From assembly GCF_026625765.1 (NCBI RefSeq), contig NZ_CP113062.1, positions 3,596,001 to 3,660,000 of the forward strand: a DNA stretch of 64,000 nucleotides. The letters run 5' to 3'. Positions 59,337-64,000 of this stretch are shown piece after piece. Under the pieces are notes generated by a model. That model saw only the letters and a list, made by a program, of their open reading frames with translations, did not search any database and was not told the DNA's origin. The translations under genes were made by a program, and so were the position numbers. Source of the stretch: Frigoribacterium sp. SL97. Lineage in GTDB: Bacteria > Actinomycetota > Actinomycetes > Actinomycetales > Microbacteriaceae. Position 1 is the stretch's first letter; the number at the start of each line of letters is the position of its first letter.

Positions 59337-60899
59337 GTGTCCGAACGCCACGCGTCCGCACTGCTGACCACCGCGACCGCCGACGAGTACGAGCGCCTCA
59401 CCGGCGCCGCCGTCGCCCGGATCGCCGACCGCTTCCGCACGACGCGCCAACCCTTCTCGGGCGAGAGCCGTGCGCACCTGCAACACCTCGTCGACGCCGT
59501 CGACCTGGACGCCCCGGGCACCGGCCTCGACGACGCCCTGCGCGAGGTCGACGAACTCTTCACGGCGAACGCCGTCTGGTTCCACGACCCCGCCTACCAG
59601 TCGCACCTCAACTGCCCGGTCGCCCTCCCGGCGGTCGCCGCCGAGGCCGTGCTCGCCGCCGTCAACCCCTCGGTGGACACCTACGACCAGTCGGCCGTCG
59701 GCACCCTGATCGAGCGTCGCCTCGTCGACTGGACCGCCGAGCGCATCGGCTTCGACCCCGCCACCCGCGACGGCGTCTTCACCTCGGGCGGCACGCAGTC
59801 GAACCTGCACGCCCTGCTGCTCGCCCGCGAGCACGCCACGGCGCGCGCCCGCGCCGACGCGAGGGACGAGGAGGCGCGGCTGCGGGGCACAGCCGCCCCC
59901 GGCCACCGACCCGTGCCGCGCGCCACGGCACTGCACGACCTGCTCGGCCGCATGGTCGTGGTCGCCACCGCCGAGAGCCACTTCAGCGTGCAGAAGTCGG
60001 CTCGGCTGCTCGGCCTCGGCGAGGACGCCGTCGTGACCGTCCCCACCGACGACGCCGGTCGGATGCGACCCGAGGCCCTCGCGGTCACCCTGGACGCCCT
60101 CGTGCAGGCCGGACACCTGCCGGTCGCCGTCGTCGCGACCGCCGGCACGACCGACCGCGGCTGCCTCGACCCGCTCGCCGCCGTCGCCGAGGTCTGCGAC
60201 CGCACGGGCGTGTGGCTGCACGTCGACGCGGCGTACGGCGGCGGCCTGCTCGTGTCGCCGACGCGTCGGCACCTGCTCGACGGCATCGAGCACGCCCGGT
60301 CGGTCACGGTCGACTTCCACAAGACGTTCTTCCAGCCGGTGTCGTCGAGTGCCCTCATCGTGCGCGACGGGCACGACCTCGACCCGGTCGCCTGGCACGC
60401 CGACTACCTCAACCCGCTCACCGACCCCGAACCGAACCAGGTCTCGAAGTCGCTCCAGACCACCCGACGGTTCGACGCGCTCAAGCTCTGGGCGACGCTC
60501 CGCGCCCTCGGCGCCGACGGCGTCGGCGAGCTGGTCGACCGGCTGATCGACCTGGCGGCCGGGGCCCACGACCTGCTGCGGGGCGACGACGAGTTCGTGC
60601 TGCTCGCCGAGACCCAGCTCAGCACGGCGCTGTTCCGCTGGCAGCCGTCCGGCGTCGACGACGCCACCGCCGACCGGCTCGTCCCCCTCGTCCGACGCGT
60701 GCTCTTCGAGTCCGGCAGGGCGATCGTCGCGAAGACCGTGGTCGACGGGCGTCCCTGCCTCAAGCTCACGCTGCTCAACCCGGACGCGGGTCTCGACGAC
60801 GTGAGGGGCGTGCTCGAGCTGGTCCGCGCCTCCTCGTGGGCCCTGCTCGAGAGCGACGCCCCCGCCCTCGTCGCCGCCGGGACGGAGGTCGCCCGATGA
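59337..60899 (+). CDS. desA: PLP-dependent decarboxylase, probable lysine decarboxylase of siderophore synthesis (DesA-like)
   Basis: The GTG at 59337 follows AAGGAG. The 520-residue group II decarboxylase has NCPVALPAVAAEAVLAAVNP, SVDTYDQSAVGTLIERRLVD, TSGGTQSNLHALLLARE (cofactor phosphate), VVVATAESHFSVQKSARLLG, AVVATAGTTDRGCLDPLAAV, and WLHVDAAYGGGLLV with SVTVDFHKTFFQPVSSSALI, which has the lysine that binds PLP. Next to a lysine-type N-hydroxylase and an IucA/IucC synthetase, the likely reaction is lysine (or ornithine) to cadaverine (or putrescine), the first step of desferrioxamine-like siderophores. Annotators often call this family diaminobutyrate decarboxylase. Confidence 0.9.
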   Translation: MSERHASALLTTATADEYERLTGAAVARIADRFRTTRQPFSGESRAHLQHLVDAVDLDAPGTGLDDALREVDELFTANAVWFHDPAYQSHLNCPVALPAVAAEAVLAAVNPSVDTYDQSAVGTLIERRLVDWTAERIGFDPATRDGVFTSGGTQSNLHALLLAREHATARARADARDEEARLRGTAAPGHRPVPRATALHDLLGRMVVVATAESHFSVQKSARLLGLGEDAVVTVPTDDAGRMRPEALAVTLDALVQAGHLPVAVVATAGTTDRGCLDPLAAVAEVCDRTGVWLHVDAAYGGGLLVSPTRRHLLDGIEHARSVTVDFHKTFFQPVSSSALIVRDGHDLDPVAWHADYLNPLTDPEPNQVSKSLQTTRRFDALKLWATLRALGADGVGELVDRLIDLAAGAHDLLRGDDEFVLLAETQLSTALFRWQPSGVDDATADRLVPLVRRVLFESGRAIVAKTVVDGRPCLKLTLLNPDAGLDDVRGVLELVRASSWALLESDAPALVAAGTEVAR

Positions 60900-62338
60900 C
60901 CGCCGCCACCACGGCAGCCGCAGCCGCCACCCCGCGCGACGCCCCGCGCCTCCACGACCTGGTCGGCATCGGCCTCGGCCCGTTCAACCTCGGACTGGCC
61001 GCCCTGACCGACCCGCTCGACGACGTCGACGCGGTGTTCCTCGACGAGAACGACGGCTTCGCCTGGCACCCCGGCATGATGATCGAGGGCGCCACGATCC
61101 AGGTGCCGTTCCTGGCCGACCTCGTGACGATGGCCGACCCGACCTCGCGCTTCGGGTTCCTGAACTGGCTGAAGGCGACCGGGCGGCTCTACCCGTTCTA
61201 CATCCGCGAGGAGTTCTCCCCGCTCCGCGCGGAGTACGACGCCTACTGCCGCTGGGTCGCCGACCAGCTCGACACCCTGCGGTGGGGTCGACGCGTCACG
61301 AGCGTCGACGAGCAGCCCGACGGGACGTACGTCGTGACCTCGCGACGTGCTGCCGACCAGGCCGTCGAGACCTGGCACGCCCGACACGTCGTGCTGGGGG
61401 TGGGCACCGAGCCGCGCCTCCCCGAGCCGCTGCAGCGCCTCGCCGACCGGGGCGACGCCCACGGCCGGGGCGACACCCACGGCCGGGTCGTGCACAGCGC
61501 CGACTACCTGACGGCCCGCGACCGCCTGCGCGCCGCCGACTCGGTGACGATCGTCGGCAGCGGGCAGTCGGCCGCCGAGATCTACCGCGACCTGCTCGAC
61601 ACGACCCGCGTCGGCGACCGACCGGGGCACCGGCTCGACTGGGTCACCCGTTCGCCGCGGTTCTTCCCGATGGAGTACACGAAGCTCACGCTCGAGCTCA
61701 CGAGCCCCGAGTACACCGACCACTTCCACTCGCTGCCGCGCGAGACCCGCGACCGCCTCGGCCGCGAACAGCGCAGCCTCTACAAGGGCATCAGCGGCGA
61801 CCTCGTCGACGACGTGTACGACACGCTCTACCGGCTGAGCGTCGACGGGCCGGTCGACTCGACCCTGCTGACCGAGACCGAGCTGGTCGACGCCCGGTGG
61901 GTCGACGCCGACGAGCAGCTCGAGATCACGGTCCGGCACGCGCAGCTCGGCACGACGACCACCCGCCGCACGGACGCGCTCGTCGTCGCGACGGGCTACG
62001 CCGCACGACTGCCGTCGTTCCTCGACGCCCTCGGCGATCGCGTCGACCGGGACGACCTCGGCCGCCTCGCCGTGGCCCGGGACTACTCGATCGACGGGGG
62101 CCGGGGACGGCTGTTCGTCCAGAACGCCGAGGAGCACACCCACGGCCTCACCGCCCCCGACCTCGGCTTCGGCGCCTGGCGCAACTCGAGCATCATCGCC
62201 TCGATCACCGGCCGCGAGATCTACCCGATCGAGCGCCGCATCGCCTTCCAGACCTTCGGCCGGCCCGACGGGCCGACATCGACCGCGACACCGACAGCGA
62301 CACCGACACCGACCGAGGAGGCGCGGGTCACCCGATGA
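60896..62338 (+). CDS. desB: N-hydroxylating flavoprotein monooxygenase (DesB/IucD-like)
   Basis: The ATG overlaps the desA stop (ATGA). The 480-residue enzyme has an N-terminal FAD site LVGIGLGPFNLGLAALTDPL, FLDENDGFAWHPGMMIEGAT, NADP site DSVTIVGSGQSAAEIYRDLL, FHSLPRETRDRLGREQRSLY, and the C-terminal ATGYAARLPSFLDALGDR with GLTAPDLGFGAWRNSSIIAS. It hydroxylates the free amine of cadaverine, or the epsilon-amine of lysine, with O2 and NADPH. The last 20 residues are a Thr/Pro/Ala tail (TSTATPTATPTPTEEARVTR) whose EEARV is a translated dispersed repeat (62317). The stop again overlaps the next start. Confidence 0.93.
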   Translation: MTAATTAAAAATPRDAPRLHDLVGIGLGPFNLGLAALTDPLDDVDAVFLDENDGFAWHPGMMIEGATIQVPFLADLVTMADPTSRFGFLNWLKATGRLYPFYIREEFSPLRAEYDAYCRWVADQLDTLRWGRRVTSVDEQPDGTYVVTSRRAADQAVETWHARHVVLGVGTEPRLPEPLQRLADRGDAHGRGDTHGRVVHSADYLTARDRLRAADSVTIVGSGQSAAEIYRDLLDTTRVGDRPGHRLDWVTRSPRFFPMEYTKLTLELTSPEYTDHFHSLPRETRDRLGREQRSLYKGISGDLVDDVYDTLYRLSVDGPVDSTLLTETELVDARWVDADEQLEITVRHAQLGTTTTRRTDALVVATGYAARLPSFLDALGDRVDRDDLGRLAVARDYSIDGGRGRLFVQNAEEHTHGLTAPDLGFGAWRNSSIIASITGREIYPIERRIAFQTFGRPDGPTSTATPTATPTPTEEARVTR

Positions 62339-64000
62339 GCACCACCCACGACACCGAGGCGCTCGCGCCCGAACTCGCGCCAGCAGCCTCGCCCGCAGCG
62401 CCCGCGGCACCCGCAGCGCCGTCCCGCACCGACGAGGGGGCGACGGGCGTGGCGTTCTCGCGCCGCGCCTCCTGCGGGCTCGTCACGATCGAGCCGTTCG
62501 CCGCGGACCCCTACGCCGTCTGCCTCCGCCGGTGGTTGGCGCACCCGGCATCGGCCGCCTGGCAGATGGCGGGCCTGAGCACCGACGAGGTGCGCGCCTA
62601 CCTGGCCGCGATCGACGCCGACCCGCACCAGCAGGCCTGGCTCGGGCGGGTCGACGGCGAGCCGACGTTCTTCGTCGAGACCTACGACCCGGCCGAGGTG
62701 CTGCTGACCGAGGTGCACGACGCCGAGCCCGGAGACGTGGGCATGCACCTGCTCGTCGCTCCCCCGCGCGGGCAGCGGGTGCACGGCCTGACCAGCGCCG
62801 TCATGGCGAGCGTCGTCGACTTCGTCTTCGAGATCGAGCGGGCGAGGCGCATCGTCGTCGAGCCCGACGTGACCAACGACCGCATCGCGGCGAAGAACGA
62901 CGAGGTGGGGTTCCGGGCACTCGGCGACGTCGAGCTGCCCGACAAGACGGCGCGACTCTCGGTCCTGACGCGACACGACCGGGCGGCGGCGCACCTCGCG
63001 CCCGGCCCCGTGGACTGGGCTCATCGGCACCTGGTGACCAAGGCGTTGAGCGAGTTCGCCCACGAGCGGCTGATCGCCCCGGTGGCCGACGACGACGCCG
63101 CGACCGCCCCCGCAGTCGACGACGACGACGCCGACGCCGCTGCGACGGACGGCGCCTGGCGGGTCGCCCTCGACCACGACGGCCACCGGATCGACTACCG
63201 GTTCACGGCCCGCCGGCTGACCCTCGAGCACTGGGCGATCGACGACACGACGGTCACCCGCACGATCGACGACCGCCCCGAGCCCCTCGACGCCCTCGCG
63301 TTGGTCGTCGAGCTGGACGACCTGCTCGGCATCCCCGAGTCGCTGCTCGCCACCTACCTCGAGGAGGTCTCGTCGACCCTGGCGAGCGCCGCCTACAAAC
63401 GTCACCGGGGCGGCCCGACCGCCGAGCGGTTGACCACCGCGGACTTCCAGACGGTCGAGGCGGCGATGACCGAGGGGCACCCGGGCTTCGTCGCGAACGC
63501 CGGGCGCATCGGCCTCGGACTCGACGAGTTCCACGCGTTCGCCCCCGAGGCCGCGGCTCCCGTCCGGCTGGTCTGGTTGGCGGCGCGTCGGTCGGTGACG
63601 CACCTCGCACTCGGGGCAGGACTCGACGAGAGGACGCTGTGGCAGGCCGAGCTGGGCCCCTCGACCGTCGCCCGGTTCGACGCGACCCTCGCCGCGAAGG
63701 GCCTCGACCCGGCGGGGTTCCACTACCTGCCGGTGCACCCGTGGCAGTGGCAGCACCGCGTCTCGATCTCGTTCGCCCCCGACGTCGCCCGGCGTGATCT
63801 CGTGCTGCTCGGCGAGGGCGACGACACGTACCAGGCGCAGCAGTCGATCCGCACCTTCGCGAACCGCAGCCGGCCCGACCGGCACTACGTCAAGACGGCG
63901 CTGGCGATCCAGAACATGGGCTTCGTCCGCGGTCTCTCGCCGGCCTACATGAGGCCGACGCCCGCGATCAACGACTGGGTGCACGACCTCGTGCACACCG
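62335..64000 (+). CDS. Fused GNAT acyltransferase and IucA/IucC siderophore synthetase (DesC-DesD), 3' end missing
   Basis: The ATG at 62335 overlaps the desB stop. An Ala/Pro-rich leader of about 45 residues comes first, with a translated dispersed 10-mer (62463) as RRASCG. A siderophore-type GNAT domain (residues 50-210) has FAADPYAVCLRRWLAHPASA, WLGRVDGEPTFFVETYDPAE, and GMHLLVAPPRGQRVHGLTSA. An Asp/Ala-rich linker and then the NIS synthetase domain follow: EEVSSTLASAAYKRH, MTEGHPGFVANAGRIGLGLD, FHYLPVHPWQWQHRVSISFA, and HYVKTALAIQNMGFVRGLSP. The protein would acylate the hydroxylated diamine and then condense the products with ATP. It runs off the right edge of the window. Confidence 0.93.
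   Translation, partial: MSTTHDTEALAPELAPAASPAAPAAPAAPSRTDEGATGVAFSRRASCGLVTIEPFAADPYAVCLRRWLAHPASAAWQMAGLSTDEVRAYLAAIDADPHQQAWLGRVDGEPTFFVETYDPAEVLLTEVHDAEPGDVGMHLLVAPPRGQRVHGLTSAVMASVVDFVFEIERARRIVVEPDVTNDRIAAKNDEVGFRALGDVELPDKTARLSVLTRHDRAAAHLAPGPVDWAHRHLVTKALSEFAHERLIAPVADDDAATAPAVDDDDADAAATDGAWRVALDHDGHRIDYRFTARRLTLEHWAIDDTTVTRTIDDRPEPLDALALVVELDDLLGIPESLLATYLEEVSSTLASAAYKRHRGGPTAERLTTADFQTVEAAMTEGHPGFVANAGRIGLGLDEFHAFAPEAAAPVRLVWLAARRSVTHLALGAGLDERTLWQAELGPSTVARFDATLAAKGLDPAGFHYLPVHPWQWQHRVSISFAPDVARRDLVLLGEGDDTYQAQQSIRTFANRSRPDRHYVKTALAIQNMGFVRGLSPAYMRPTPAINDWVHDLVHT

Overview
The window is high-GC DNA (roughly 70% GC) with actinobacterial gene families, frequent GTG and TTG starts, tight ATGA gene overlaps, LAxTG-type surface anchors and a DtxR/IdeR iron box. 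The gene families and the two repeat families point to a member of the Microbacteriaceae (Curtobacterium/Frigoribacterium-like). The genus is a guess.

Bases 1 to about 9,700 form an accessory segment of lower and uneven GC. It holds a partial GAP-family membrane protein, a truncated MFS transporter, a TetR/short-chain dehydrogenase divergent pair with a palindromic operator, several very small membrane proteins, a PH-like membrane protein, a lipoprotein, one intact serine recombinase and a second one broken by a CT-repeat frameshift. It ends in a plasmid-type partition protein preceded by what looks like the last 20 codons of a parA. I read it as the remains of an integrated plasmid or mobile element. 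None of the dispersed 10-mer repeats found elsewhere in the window occur here.

From 9,712 onward the DNA looks like chromosomal backbone. In order it carries: envelope and basic alanine-rich membrane proteins and a GH114 lipoprotein (9.7-12.7 kb); a transglutaminase, alpha-E and ATP-grasp cluster of the amidoligase type (12.7-16.2 kb); a lysine-rich small protein, a GlsB-like protein and an APH-like kinase; PEP carboxylase (18.0-20.7 kb); redox enzymes, a CDP-alcohol phosphatidyltransferase and an HhH protein (20.8-26.4 kb); PlsC, RecQ and a CPBP protease; two surface-anchored phosphatases (31.3-33.5 and 37.3-39.2 kb) flanking aroE-aroD; SbcC/SbcD; an M20 peptidase; an AbiEi-like protein with a nuclease-like domain between two sister palindromes (45.1-46.4 kb); prpD-prpB of the methylcitrate cycle; an iminopeptidase/APC permease/acetamidase operon with a divergent FadR-type regulator (50.9-55.3 kb); an alpha-glucosidase; and an iron-regulated hydroxamate siderophore locus that runs off the right end (58.1-64 kb).

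Two genome-wide patterns stand out. First, the 10-mer GGAGGCGCGG (or its complement) occurs at least 42 times between 11 and 62.5 kb, in both orientations, inside and outside genes, and twice as the arms of strong hairpins at convergent gene ends. Second, a family of nested, nearly perfect palindromes sits just behind gene ends (17.9, 31.2, 45.1, 46.4, 50.8, 57.2 and 58.1 kb). Most share a TCGCACC/GGTGCGA core, and they probably act as terminators. No tRNA, rRNA, CRISPR array or intact insertion sequence was seen.
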